38,385 nucleotides of DNA, from assembly GCA_036496265.1 (NCBI GenBank), contig DASXLL010000265.1, forward strand, positions 1 to 38,385, written 5' to 3'. The notes below the pieces were generated by a model. It was not told the DNA's origin and searched no databases. It worked only from the letters and a program-made list of their open reading frames with translations. The stretch comes from CAYLLN01 sp036496265 (GTDB taxonomy: Bacteria; Planctomycetota; Planctomycetia; Pirellulales; Pirellulaceae). A program made the position numbers and the translations under genes. This document shows, piece by piece, positions 7,212-14,927 of the stretch (the stretch's first letter is position 1; the number at the start of each line of letters is the position of its first letter).

Positions 7212-9296
7212 ATGCTTTTCGCCGACATCATCAACACGCTCACCTGGTGGCAATGGAGCCTGCTCGGCCTCGTGCCCCCGGCGATCGTCGCGCTTTACTT
7301 CCTCAAGCTCAAGCGCCAGCCGCTGGAGGTGCCCAGCACCTACCTCTGGAGCAAGACCATCGAGGACCTGCACGTCAATTCGCTCTGGCAACGACTCCGC
7401 CAAAGCCTCCTCCTGTTTCTGCAACTCCTCGTCGTCGCCCTCATCGCCCTCACCCTCCTCCGTCCCGGCTGGAGCGGCAGCAAGCTCGAAGGCAAGCGCT
7501 TCGTCTTCCTCATCGACACCTCCGCCAGCATGGCGGCGAATGACACAACCCCTTCGCGACTCGATCGGGCCAAGCGCCAGGCCATCGAACTCGTCGATCA
7601 AATGGAAGGCGACAGTGCGGCGATGGTCATCAGTTTTTCCAACGTCGCCAAGGTCGAACAAGCGTTTACCGACAACCGCCAGCAACTCCGCCGCAAAATC
7701 GAGCTTATCGAGCAGACCAACCGCCCCAGCGACCTCAGCGAAGCACTCCGCGCCGCCTCCGGCCTTGCCAATCCTGGCCAAAGCGGCGACCCGAACAACC
7801 CCATCGACATCAAAACGGCCGAAGCCCAACCCGCCGACCTCTACATCCTCAGCGACGGCGGCTTTGCCAGCGTCCCGACCTTCAAGCTCGGCAATCTGAC
7901 GCCCTATTACGTGAAACAAGGAGGCCCAGCTCCGCACAACATCGCTATCGCCGCCTTCAGCACCGAAGCCAATCCGGAAAAGCTCGGCCGCGTCCAAGCG
8001 TTCGGCCGATTGGAAAACCACAGCGACCTCCAGGAGAGCGTCGAGACCTCGCTCTATCTCGGCAACGTCCTTCTCGACGCCAAAACGGTTGACCTGCCGC
8101 CGCGCGACGAAAAGACCAAGTTGCCCGGCGCCTCCAGCGTCACCTTCGAAATGCAAGAAATCGAAACCGGCATCCTCAAAATGCAAATCAATGTCAAAGA
8201 CAACCTGCCCGCCGACAACGCCGCCTACGCCGTCGTCAACATCCCGCGCCCCGCGCGAGTACTCGTCGTCTCCCCCGGCACCGACGCCTTGCTCCTCGCG
8301 CTGCAAACCGACGAGGCCAAAAAGGTCGCCAACGTCACCGTCTCACCGCCCAGCATCCTTGAAACCAAGTCCTATCAAGACCAGGCATCGGACGGAACCT
8401 ACGACCTCGTCATTTACGACCAGTGCGCACCCAAAGAAATGCCCGCTTGCAACACACTCTTCATCGGCGCAATTCCGCCCAAAGAAAAACTGCCCGGCGA
8501 AACCGAATCCGGCAGCAAGCCCGTCGATACAACGGTCGTCGAAAACCCAGCCATAAAAATCCCTGGCTGGACCGCGACCGAAAAACAAGGTCTCCCCATC
8601 GTCATCGATGTCAACCAGGTTCATCCGCTGACGCAGCTCGTCCAAATGGGCAACGTCAAGATCGGCTACGGCCGCGGCCTCAAGGGTCCGCCCGGAACGG
8701 TGACACTCATCGACTCCGACGCCGGCGCGCTCTACTCCGTCGGCCCCCGCGGGGGCTACGAAGACGCCGTCCTCGGTTTCGACATCGTCACCAACGACAC
8801 GGACGGCAAAAAATACTCCAATACCGACTGGCCCATCCGCCGCAGCTTCCCCGTCTTCATCATGAACGCCTTGAAATATCTCGGCGGCGTTCGCGGCAGT
8901 CTCGCTTCACCGAACATTCTTCCCGGGTCACAAACCGTTCTCCGCACTGCGACTCCCGTGAAATCAATCACTGTCACCTCGCCGCGCGGCGATCGCTTCG
9001 AAGTTCCCCGCGAGCTGCAAAACACGTTCGTCTTCAGCCGCACCGACGAGCTCGGCGTCTACGAAGTCCGCGAAGGCTCCGGCAATAAAGTCACCCAGCA
9101 GTTCGCCGTTAACCTGTTCGACACCCGCGAAAGCGATCTCACCCCCGCCGAAGAAATCGAAATCGGCTACGAAGACGTTAAAGCCGAGAAAGGCCAGCAA
9201 GTCGCCCGCAAAGAACTCTGGAAATGGCTCGCCCTCGGTGCCCTCGGAATGCTCATGTTCGAGTGGTACATCTATAACCGCCGCGTGTACCTATAG
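7212..9296 (+). CDS. BatA/VWA-domain membrane protein
   Basis: 694 residues. An N-terminal BatA-type module (residues 8-85) has two membrane segments (WSLLGLVPPAIVALYFL and LLLFLQLLVVALIALTLL) separated by the LKRQPLEVPSTYLW block. A von Willebrand factor A domain follows, with an intact MIDAS DTSAS at 102-106 and an ILSDGGF strand. The long remainder is extracytoplasmic beta structure, and a last membrane segment (LWKWLALGALGMLMFEWYIYNRR) sits at the C-terminus. Such proteins are commonly encoded with MoxR ATPases and DUF58 proteins; none is adjacent here. Role: probably metal-dependent protein binding at the membrane, partner unknown. The start is the first ATG that gives the complete BatA segment; its ribosome site is weak. 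Confidence 0.85.
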   Translation: MLFADIINTLTWWQWSLLGLVPPAIVALYFLKLKRQPLEVPSTYLWSKTIEDLHVNSLWQRLRQSLLLFLQLLVVALIALTLLRPGWSGSKLEGKRFVFLIDTSASMAANDTTPSRLDRAKRQAIELVDQMEGDSAAMVISFSNVAKVEQAFTDNRQQLRRKIELIEQTNRPSDLSEALRAASGLANPGQSGDPNNPIDIKTAEAQPADLYILSDGGFASVPTFKLGNLTPYYVKQGGPAPHNIAIAAFSTEANPEKLGRVQAFGRLENHSDLQESVETSLYLGNVLLDAKTVDLPPRDEKTKLPGASSVTFEMQEIETGILKMQINVKDNLPADNAAYAVVNIPRPARVLVVSPGTDALLLALQTDEAKKVANVTVSPPSILETKSYQDQASDGTYDLVIYDQCAPKEMPACNTLFIGAIPPKEKLPGETESGSKPVDTTVVENPAIKIPGWTATEKQGLPIVIDVNQVHPLTQLVQMGNVKIGYGRGLKGPPGTVTLIDSDAGALYSVGPRGGYEDAVLGFDIVTNDTDGKKYSNTDWPIRRSFPVFIMNALKYLGGVRGSLASPNILPGSQTVLRTATPVKSITVTSPRGDRFEVPRELQNTFVFSRTDELGVYEVREGSGNKVTQQFAVNLFDTRESDLTPAEEIEIGYEDVKAEKGQQVARKELWKWLALGALGMLMFEWYIYNRRVYL

Positions 9297-9319
9297 AGAG
9301 CGAGCTGCTGGGGAGGGCG

Positions 9320-9336
9320 AGGCTCCCGCCGAGCCT
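9320..9336. repeat. Short GC-rich hairpin repeat
   Basis: AGGCTC (9320-9325) pairs with GAGCCT (9331-9336) around CCGCC, just after the BatA/VWA gene. It has the form of a dispersed intergenic repeat and could act as a weak terminator. Confidence 0.45.
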
Positions 9337-9354
9337 AAAACCTAGGAGACTCGC

Positions 9355-9573
9355 CTACGCATCATGCTCAATCCGCAGCGTCTCAAAACCCCGTGTCTCA
9401 CCATCCTCGCCGGACGAAACTAAGACGTGTAGCCAAACCGAACGCCAGTTGCCCATTCGTCGTAATGCTTTGGCGACACACTCGGGCGAATCGGCATCCG
9501 TTTCAAATAGCTCATTAGTCGGCGGCGCCGGCGCGGTCGGTTCGCTGGAGAGGAAGTAACGAAGCTTGGGCAT
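9355..9573 (-). CDS. Hypothetical protein, 72 residues
   Basis: A short minus-strand frame beginning MPKLRYFLSSEP and ending GFETLRIEHDA, with the stretch CVAKALRRMGNWRSVWLHVLVS. The composition is protein-like, with Trp and well-spaced hydrophobics. A GGAAAG lies just upstream of the chosen ATG, though close to it. The frame stays open to an ATG at 9684, which would overlap the start of the divergent gene at 9683; that longer form is possible. I do not recognise a family. Confidence 0.45.
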   Translation of the reverse strand: MPKLRYFLSSEPTAPAPPTNELFETDADSPECVAKALRRMGNWRSVWLHVLVSSGEDGETRGFETLRIEHDA

Positions 9574-9682
9574 TACTTTCCGTAAAGCCTTGGGATCATG
9601 CGATGGGGGCGCCTGCCCATAATTTGATACGATGCGCCAACCGAAAAAATATTGACACAGCAAGTGATTAACAGGCGAAAAC

Positions 9683-9895
9683 ATGGCGGGTACCGACTTC
9701 TCACAGTTAGAGGCTGCACTTTCGGCGGCCGGCTGGCGTTTCGACCCCCAGCGCGAGCGATTTAGCGACGGATCGCGCCGCATCAGTTATCGCCGCGTCT
9801 TAGAACTTCTCCCCGGCCTCACGTTGGGAGAGTTGGCCAGCTACGTGACCGAAAAGCACGAAGAATGGCTGCTCAAAAAGCGGCCGGGCGAATAG
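9683..9895 (+). CDS. Hypothetical protein, 70 residues
   Basis: A small soluble acidic/basic protein: MAGTDFSQLEAALSAAGW at the start, then DGSRRISYRRVLELLPGLTLGELASYV. The pattern of two amphipathic helices and a small hairpin suggests a folded protein. I do not recognise a family. It starts divergently from the small minus-strand frame at 9355-9573. A strong hairpin follows at 9928-9964. Confidence 0.6.
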   Translation: MAGTDFSQLEAALSAAGWRFDPQRERFSDGSRRISYRRVLELLPGLTLGELASYVTEKHEEWLLKKRPGE

Positions 9896-9921
9896 ACGGC
9901 TTAGGGAAACGGCCGCGCAAT

Positions 9922-9964
9922 AAAAAACCCCGCGAGGGCTAAGGGGGGCATAGCCGCCGCGGGG
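9922..9964 (-). terminator. Strong intrinsic terminator-like hairpin read on the minus strand
   Basis: CCCCGCG (9928-9934) pairs with CGCGGGG (9958-9964), with an inner stem GGCTA/TAGCC. On the minus strand the hairpin is followed by a run of six U (A-run at 9922-9927). No minus-strand gene is evident to its right, so the function is unclear; on the plus strand it lacks a U-run after the 9683 gene. Confidence 0.55.
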
Positions 9965-10108
9965 CACTTGGAGAGCGCCGCGACGGATGAAAGCCGCAGC
10001 GCCGGGCGGACAATAGCAGCCGCGAGCGGCATGGGCAACGGCAATTCGGCACTATTTGCTAGTGGCTGGATTCGGCGCACCGGTAGAATGTCGGCCGCGA
10101 GCAACTTC

Positions 10109-10459
10109 ATGTCAGAAAAACCGCGCGATCCCTGGGAAGGAACCGAGTTGTTCCCGCCGGAAAATCCCCCAGAGGATTGGTGGCAATCAGGCCCAGCGAA
10201 GAAACCGGGTGCGGGAGAACTCGAAGAGCATCGCGCCGAAATCATTATCACGCTGGCCGTGATTAGTTTGTTCCCGATTTTTGGACTGATCGCCCTGGCT
10301 GTCGTCGCCATGGCTTGGATCGACCTGAAAAAAATGGCCGCAGGCAAAATGGATCGATCTGGGCGCACTCAAACCCTCGTTGGATTTTGGCTCGGGCTCA
10401 TCGAGCTGTTCATCATCGCTTTCTCAATCATCTATTTCGCTGTCCGCGCGGTCATTTGA
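10109..10459 (+). CDS. Small two-TM membrane protein (DUF4190-like)
   Basis: 116 residues from MSEKPRDPWEG. The N-terminus is Pro/Glu-rich and cytoplasmic (ELFPPENPPEDWW). Two hydrophobic helices follow (IIITLAVISLFPIFGLIALAVVAM and LVGFWLGLIELFIIAFSIIYFAV) separated by a basic loop with DLKKMAAGKMD. This layout resembles DUF4190-type proteins, whose function is unknown. An ATG at 10088 in the same frame would add 7 residues. The next gene begins 5 bases after the stop, so the two are likely co-transcribed. Confidence 0.65.
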   Translation: MSEKPRDPWEGTELFPPENPPEDWWQSGPAKKPGAGELEEHRAEIIITLAVISLFPIFGLIALAVVAMAWIDLKKMAAGKMDRSGRTQTLVGFWLGLIELFIIAFSIIYFAVRAVI

Positions 10460-10463
10460 TTCG

Positions 10464-10847
10464 ATGCGCTACCGCCTCCGCACACTGCTAATTTTGATTA
10501 CGGTTGCCGCCATCGTCTGTGCGCGGATTGCTTATCTCCGTCAGAGATCGGCAATGCACCGGCAAGCCGCGACGCAAATCCTCACGCGAATCAATCAAAT
10601 GTCCGAAGCTCAGGCTCGAAATGCCCTCCGCCGCTTGTTGGCCGGTGGCATTCCCATCAAAACCATTGAAGTCACCAGTATGGAGACCGCAGTGACCGCG
10701 CTCGAAAATCAGTCCGGCACTGGCCAGATCGTTGAAGTCGATCGAACAGCCGATTGGCAACGCGCTCTGCACCATGAAGCGCTTGCAATCAGATATGAAC
10801 GGGCAGCCTATCGGCCTTGGCTGGTGATCGATGAATCGGAGCGCTAA
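10464..10847 (+). CDS. Small membrane-anchored protein of the planctomycete RLRTLL type
   Basis: 127 residues. It opens with MRYRLRTLLILITVAAIVCARIAYL, a single N-terminal membrane anchor preceded by basic residues, followed by a soluble alpha/beta part (MSEAQARNALRRLLAGGIP, then a C-terminal HHEALAIRYERAAYRPWL). Proteins with this N-terminus are abundant in planctomycetes and have no known function. It starts 5 bases after the two-TM gene, suggesting an operon. A related N-terminus appears in the tandem pair at 35339-36435. Confidence 0.65.
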   Translation: MRYRLRTLLILITVAAIVCARIAYLRQRSAMHRQAATQILTRINQMSEAQARNALRRLLAGGIPIKTIEVTSMETAVTALENQSGTGQIVEVDRTADWQRALHHEALAIRYERAAYRPWLVIDESER

Positions 10848-10978
10848 TAACCACGTTCCTTTGTACGCCTTGCTTATCGCGGCCTGATTTTCCAGGCGCG
10901 GACGACTAGGCCTATTGACGACCTTCGGGGATATGACTCGCCTGGCCGGGCCGAACGCTGTTTCATTCTCGAGCGGCC

Positions 10979-11269
10979 TCACAGGCTTCTGATCGGCAAT
11001 TCCGTGGGCCCTGGGATCGGATCATGAAGAGCCTCGGCGAGATTTTCCATCCGTTGCCAATGATCGTGCAGATATTCCGCGGCTTGCTCTTTCGACTCAA
11101 ATCGCTGCCCGTCGGCCGGGGCATCAGCCCAGCTTTCTCCTGTCCAACAGCGTTCAAATGCAGTCGCCGTCGGGGGGGCGTTGGCAATTTCAGAGGCAGT
11201 ATGGTCGGATTCTGCTGGATCCAAAACCAGCAACCACTCGCCATTTTCTGGAAATATCGCGGCGTTCAT
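10979..11269 (-). CDS. Hypothetical protein, 96 residues, beside the element's left att site
   Basis: Starts MNAAIFPENGEWLLVLDPAESDH and contains FERCWTGESWADAPADGQRFES followed by a helix (EQAAEYLHDHWQRMENLAEAL). A ribosome site AGAAGGGA lies 8 bases upstream of the ATG. The frame is open further upstream, but that extension crosses the att repeat at 11334-11356 and has no start signal. I do not recognise a family. It is the last host gene before the integrated element. Confidence 0.65.
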   Translation of the reverse strand: MNAAIFPENGEWLLVLDPAESDHTASEIANAPPTATAFERCWTGESWADAPADGQRFESKEQAAEYLHDHWQRMENLAEALHDPIPGPTELPIRSL

Positions 11270-11333
11270 AAACAATTCCCTTCTGCCACACCCCAACGCA
11301 AAACGCGCGCCAGTCAGCCGAGTAAAGTAGTGG

Positions 11334-11356
11334 CCGACTATGGCGGATTTGCAATC
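11334..11356. other. Left attachment site (attL)
   Basis: Matches 28046-28068 at 22 of 23 positions; the exact core ATGGCGGATTTGCAATC (11340-11356) is the complement of the tRNA-Cys anticodon arm. Only a degraded T-arm trace continues on the host side. Confidence 0.85.
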
Positions 11357-11538
11357 TGATGTCAATGGCCAAAAAAGCCGAGAAAAACACAAATTGTCAA
11401 TCAGGGGGAGCGTGTGGGGGAGCAGTGAAACCTGAAATAGCGGCGCTCGTCGCGGCGTGGCCGAAACTGCCGCGGCATATCCGCGACGCCATTTTAACGC
11501 TCGCGAACACGACTGGCAGCAAAAAGCGGCGGCGTTAG
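11341..11538 (+). other. Open frame continuous with the att core; probable C-terminal extension of the integrase in the excised circle
   Basis: From the core, the frame reads without a stop through MSMAKKAEKN, QSGGACGG and KPEIAALVAAWPKLPRHIRD to TAG at 11536. It has no ribosome site at its ATGs. In a circular form made by recombination at the core, this frame joins the integrase frame exactly (integrase codon TGG at 28053 corresponds to TGG at 11341), giving an integrase of about 538 rather than 481 residues. The AWPxLPxxIRxAIL-like helix resembles what I recall from the ends of planctomycete integrases, from memory only. Seen: frame continuity. Inferred: function. Confidence 0.55.
11404..11426. 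repeat. Left copy of the GGGGGAGC tandem repeat (candidate integrase arm site)
   Basis: A 23-base sequence containing two GGGGGAGC units 12 bases apart, identical to 27863-27885. The homology includes AATTGTC just upstream in both copies, with a 5-base difference in spacing. The copies lie on either side of the att core. Confidence 0.6.
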
Positions 11539-11588
11539 CCCTTCCCTTTTGTGGTCCGCGGAGCGAAGCTTCGGCAAAGGGGCCGACC

Positions 11589-12548
11589 ATGAAAGACAAA
11601 GTGCTCGACGACGCATTGGCTGGTTTGGGAATCGCCGCGGATGATAAGCCGGCAAAGCGGCAGCCGCCCCCGCGGCCAGTTCGGCCGCCGAGTGAACCGA
11701 CTGGCGACGCGCTATCTGATTCGGTAATGGAGGCGCTTGGCATTGACGATATGCCAAGGCAGGTTGCGGCAACGCCAGCCAGACAGGTCGTATCATTCCG
11801 ACCGCGAGACTATCCGGCGCTACGGACGATTAGCCGCGTTTACTATGCCTTGGCCGTGCTGGTCGCGCTGGGATTCGGTATTTCCGAGTTCGGGCTGATA
11901 TTTAATTTCACCAGCTCACCAGCGACCGGATTATCCGGCGGCGCTTTCGTGGCGGCTCAAGCCGCGCTGATTGTGTCTTGTGTTTCCCTGATTCTGACGT
12001 TTGTGGCTATCGCTGAAGCTATCCGGCTAGGGCTGGACATTCAAAACAATACGCATGCCGCCGCGCACTTCAGCGAGCAGACGGCGCACGTATCGCGGAT
12101 ACTGGGTTTTGCCGTAATCGCTTCAGCGCTTGCGTTTCCAACCGCGGGCTTTGCTCAATCGCCGCTACGTCGCATTAACCCGCTTACGGCTCGGCCGACG
12201 CGATTCGAGGGCGTTGACGTGGGCGCTGTTGATCGGTCGCCGTCGAGCGATTCTTATTACCAGCCGGCGATCTACAAAAGTGATTTGCAGCTTGAACGCG
12301 AGCGAGTGCTCGCCATGCGGCAAGCCAGCCGGGACGCTGCCAAAGAGCGGCGGGAGAGAACGTGGGCGACGCTGCCGTTTAAGTTCTATAGCGACGAGGA
12401 ACTAGCCCGGTCAAAATACAATGTCGCCCACTTACTCTGGCTAAACGGCTGCGTCGATTCATCACAGCGAATTTTACAGCAGCTTATCGACGATTACCCG
12501 GATACGAGCACGGCCGATCTGGCGAAGAATACGCTGGAGAGGTTTTAA
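11589..12548 (+). CDS. Accessory membrane protein with C-terminal TPR-like segment
   Basis: 319 residues from MKDKVLDDALAGLGI, preceded by AAAGGGG at good spacing. A Pro-rich cytoplasmic part (residues 20-60) precedes two membrane segments (VYYALAVLVALGFGISEFGLIF and FVAAQAALIVSCVSLILTFVAI). A third hydrophobic stretch is LGFAVIASALAFPTAGFA. The C-terminus (YSDEELARSKYNVAHLLWLNGC... ILQQLIDDYPDTSTADLAKNTL) looks like one or two TPR-like helical hairpins. It sits between the att site and the repressor genes, where temperate phages and satellites often carry accessory genes such as exclusion or defence functions. No specific function can be assigned. Confidence 0.65.
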   Translation: MKDKVLDDALAGLGIAADDKPAKRQPPPRPVRPPSEPTGDALSDSVMEALGIDDMPRQVAATPARQVVSFRPRDYPALRTISRVYYALAVLVALGFGISEFGLIFNFTSSPATGLSGGAFVAAQAALIVSCVSLILTFVAIAEAIRLGLDIQNNTHAAAHFSEQTAHVSRILGFAVIASALAFPTAGFAQSPLRRINPLTARPTRFEGVDVGAVDRSPSSDSYYQPAIYKSDLQLERERVLAMRQASRDAAKERRERTWATLPFKFYSDEELARSKYNVAHLLWLNGCVDSSQRILQQLIDDYPDTSTADLAKNTLERF

Positions 12549-12569
12549 ACGGGCAGGGGCCGGCGCACG

Positions 12570-12596
12570 AAAAAGCCCCGCGGCGAACCACGGGGC
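12570..12596 (-). terminator. Rho-independent terminator of the regulator operon
   Basis: GCCCCG (12575-12580) pairs with CGGGGC (12591-12596) and, on the minus strand, is followed by five U (A-run 12570-12574). It lies 32 bases beyond the stop codon of the last XRE gene and also separates it from the convergent accessory gene. Confidence 0.7.
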
Positions 12597-12627
12597 GAGG
12601 TTGATTGAGGGCGATTAGGGGCCGGGG

Positions 12628-12915
12628 TTACGTGCCCACAAGCCAATCGAGATTAAGGCCGAGGACGCGACCAATGGCGGCAGTTTGTTTCCAGAGTTTG
12701 GGCGTATCGCCAGACTCCCATTTCTTCCAAAGTCTAGTTGAAACGCCAACCGCTGCCGCGCATTCCTCAATTGACAATTTGCGTATCTCTCTGGCTAACT
12801 TGATTCGTTCGCCAATCTGATAATATCCGGCCGGCGCGTTGGCTAGTCGGGTTTTAGGAATTCGCCGAATCGGCGTCGGCGCGTGAGCGAGTTTTTTTGT
12901 TGGTATGTTGCTCAT
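12628..12915 (-). CDS. XRE-family helix-turn-helix regulator
   Basis: 95 residues. The HTH occupies residues 33-92: IGERIKLAREIRKLSIEECA, then AAVGVSTRLWKKWESGD and a closing GRVLGLNLDWLVG, the Cro/CI signature. The N-terminal 30 residues are basic and probably unstructured. Ribosome site AAGGAA overlaps the stop codon of the upstream gene, so it is translationally linked to it. It is the last of three genes for related HTH proteins in this minus-strand operon, and probably binds element promoters; the target is not known. Confidence 0.85.
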   Translation of the reverse strand: MSNIPTKKLAHAPTPIRRIPKTRLANAPAGYYQIGERIKLAREIRKLSIEECAAAVGVSTRLWKKWESGDTPKLWKQTAAIGRVLGLNLDWLVGT

Positions 12916-12927
12916 GGTTTCGGTTCC

Positions 12928-13641
12928 TTATGCGCTGATGGCGGGCGGTATGGGCCTTCTATGGCCTTTCGGGTACGTTTGATCGTCAGCCGGCTTTCCG
13001 GTTAGTAGCCAGTTGAATTCGATATTCAATACTTTGACAATGTCCAAAAACTCGATTACGCCTTGAGGCCAGCCGCCGTTTTCGTAATGCTGCCAATGGC
13101 GTTCCGTGACGCCGACTTTTGCGGCTGCATCGGCGACCGATAGGCCGCGCCACTCCCTCGCCTCCTTGATTCGCTGGCTTTGCTCGCAAGCCTTTGCATC
13201 TGCCGTAACGTCGCCAGCCTCGAAATCTTCCAGCCGCGTTTTCACCCAATCTTTCGCAATTGCCAACTCAGAGCCGCCATAAAGCAACGTCGTAGTTGGC
13301 ACGCCGACCAACGCTTCTATCGTCGGCCAAATATCCATCCATTGCGTATCGCCACACGTGCCACCGTTCTCCATGTGATACCAAACCGAATACCAGTAGC
13401 TTTGATTGTCGGGGTCGATGGCATGCGCGCATTGCTCGATACTAAGCCCGCGGGATTCACGAGCCGCGCAAAGACGTTCGCTAAAACCGTCGTCGTCCCC
13501 AACAAAAACGCGCTCGATACCATCCTCGTCGGGGTCGTGAATCGCGTGGAACACGGCGCTATCGTGCTCGCTTGCGAAAGCCGCCGAAGCCGCCGCGGCT
13601 GAGGTTGCCGCTCCGAATTCCCGTCGTGATAAAGTGCTCAT
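12928..13641 (-). CDS. Double XRE-domain regulator with a twin-arginine-like N-terminus
   Basis: 237 residues. Two Cro/CI-type units are visible: residues about 52-115 (FSERLCAARESRGLSIEQCA to WPTIEALVGVPTTTLLYG) and 152-215 (RIKEAREWRGLSVADAAAKV, RHWQHYENG, VLNIEFNWLLTG). The first unit has an insertion before the recognition region and may not bind DNA. The N-terminus MSTLSRREFGAATSAAAASA looks like a Tat signal core (SRREF plus a small-residue stretch) but is short of strong hydrophobics, so export is doubtful. Ribosome site AAGGA is 8-9 bases upstream. Its partner genes are on either side in the same operon. Confidence 0.8.
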   Translation of the reverse strand: MSTLSRREFGAATSAAAASAAFASEHDSAVFHAIHDPDEDGIERVFVGDDDGFSERLCAARESRGLSIEQCAHAIDPDNQSYWYSVWYHMENGGTCGDTQWMDIWPTIEALVGVPTTTLLYGGSELAIAKDWVKTRLEDFEAGDVTADAKACEQSQRIKEAREWRGLSVADAAAKVGVTERHWQHYENGGWPQGVIEFLDIVKVLNIEFNWLLTGKPADDQTYPKGHRRPIPPAISA

Positions 13642-13674
13642 GTGATTTTTCCTTTTATGGTTGATGTTGGGTTA

Positions 13675-14562
13675 TTAGGCAGCCGAGGCCCGGCGATTGC
13701 GTGGCGGCGATATGCCGAACCGGCGTTTGAAGCGGTCGATGCGGCGGCGCAGGATCGTCAACTCAGCGGCGTCGAAGATTAACGATTCGAGCGGAACGCC
13801 GCAAAGAAACGCAACGGCGGTTGCCTCTCCGGCGTCGCCGAAATCTTTGAATAGCTGCTTGCTATCGCTCTTGGAAATGCCAGCCTTGGCTAATGCGGAT
13901 TCAATCCGCGCCATATATTCCGGTCCGCTGCCAACGTCCCAAGATTTGTCAAAAAGTGGTTTCAATCCGCCGGGCCACTTCGGCATTGCACTGCGTTGGC
14001 CTTGGCTCGCCTTGTCGATTCTGTACAGCCAATCAACATCGACTTCCAGGCGATCTATCAGAGTTTGCAGTTGATCGAATGCCGGCTCATCGACTCCGGC
14101 TTCAAACGATTTCCATTGCGCGAATAGTATCATCCCGTTAGCGCAAACCGATTTTACGTCGTCGAGCGTAATCCCGAATGCCTCGCGTGCCTGACGAACA
14201 CGGGCGGCGAATGCGGATAAATTATCGCCAAGTTTCGGCGCGCTGGTTATCGTTCGTTCCGTCCATTTGCCGGTAAAAATCCATTCCACTGAATATGAAT
14301 AATCACAATAGTTGTCGATTGTGTATGTCGAAATGAACCACGCATTGCGACGCGGGATTAGCTCTTTGCCGGATTGCCAGCGCCGCCATTCCGCGGCCGT
14401 GCATCGCGCTACGTTAGTAATTCGCTCGCGGCCGATCTGCGAGGCGCTGACACATTCGCGAATTTCAATCAGCCGCTTTGCAACAGCGTCGAGCGACGTG
14501 TCGCCGGGCAGCATAAATCCGTCTTTGCCAAATCTCGGACGACGCTTTTTTCTTCGGGCCAT
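13675..14562 (-). CDS. Large regulator with two degenerate XRE-like units
   Basis: 295 residues from MARRKKRRPRFGKDGFML; GAGGGG lies 8 bases upstream. An upstream in-frame ATG at 14628 has no such site. The first unit (residues 28-95) resembles an HTH region ending SVEWIFTGKW. The second (about 105-175) reads FAARVRQAREAFGITLDDVK, then FAQWKSFEAG and LEVDVDWLYRID, a familiar XRE layout. A C-terminal helical part of about 100 residues is not recognised. The protein opens the three-gene regulator operon and is likely the main DNA-binding repressor or its partner; this is inference from position. The operon promoter should lie at 14563-14750. Confidence 0.75.
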   Translation of the reverse strand: MARRKKRRPRFGKDGFMLPGDTSLDAVAKRLIEIRECVSASQIGRERITNVARCTAAEWRRWQSGKELIPRRNAWFISTYTIDNYCDYSYSVEWIFTGKWTERTITSAPKLGDNLSAFAARVRQAREAFGITLDDVKSVCANGMILFAQWKSFEAGVDEPAFDQLQTLIDRLEVDVDWLYRIDKASQGQRSAMPKWPGGLKPLFDKSWDVGSGPEYMARIESALAKAGISKSDSKQLFKDFGDAGEATAVAFLCGVPLESLIFDAAELTILRRRIDRFKRRFGISPPRNRRASAA

Positions 14563-14734
14563 GATGTTTCCCCTCGTGGCGTTCATTCCCTCCGTGGCAT
14601 TGCCAGTTGCCGCGGCGAGCACGGGCAAACCGCCCGATACGCACGAAGCTTACCGCAGAATGCCGAATAGGAGAAAGATGTACAGAAGTGGATAGATGCT
14701 TCGTTGTACAAACGCTTCATAGTCCAGGGGCCGA

Positions 14735-14748
14735 GCATGCCGGCATGC
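14735..14748. promoter_or_regulatory. Perfect 14-base palindrome (candidate operator)
   Basis: GCATGCCGGCATGC is self-complementary over its full length. It sits between the divergent regulator operon and the HNH gene. No other copy was found by eye in the window. Confidence 0.4.
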
Positions 14749-14849
14749 GACCACTGGCAACGCTGTGGGCGATGCTGCCGGAGACTACCCTCTATCCGCC
14801 TAATGGAGTCCCGTGCCTTGACGGATGGCCGAGACTGGGGTTCGCGTTT

Positions 14850-14879
14850 TTGACTTTTGTTAATGGCGCGCTGTATTCA
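14850..14879 (+). promoter_or_regulatory. Sigma-70-like promoter of the HNH gene
   Basis: TTGACT and TATTCA with an 18-base spacer, about 50 bases upstream of the HNH start codon. Confidence 0.4.
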
Positions 14880-14927
14880 TGCGAGCGACTTAACCACGCA
14901 CCGCGAGATCACCGAAAGGAATGGCTA

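Larger units (their letters stand above)
14563..14927. promoter_or_regulatory. Divergent control region between the regulator operon and the HNH gene
   Basis: 365 bases without a supported gene. It contains two TGTACA palindromes (14679-14684 and 14705-14710, 26 bases apart), a perfect 14-base palindrome GCATGCCGGCATGC at 14735-14748, and a promoter-like TTGACT (14850-14855) with TATTCA (14874-14879) 18 bases away, reading toward the HNH gene. The layout suits repressor-operator control. Confidence 0.5.

Noticed and set aside
7197..8306. A 369-codon minus-strand open frame opposite the BatA/VWA gene
   Set aside because: Antisense shadow with Gly/Val/Asp-biased composition; the plus frame has clear domains.
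11359..11538. Independent 59-residue gene at the left end of the element
   Set aside because: Its ATGs have no ribosome site and the frame is exactly continuous with the integrase across the att core, so I treat it as an extension of the integrase in the circle.
14607..14927. N-terminal extension of the HNH gene in the same frame
   Set aside because: The extension has no ribosome site and crosses the operator-like palindrome; the ATG at 14928 has AAAGGA at 8 bases.
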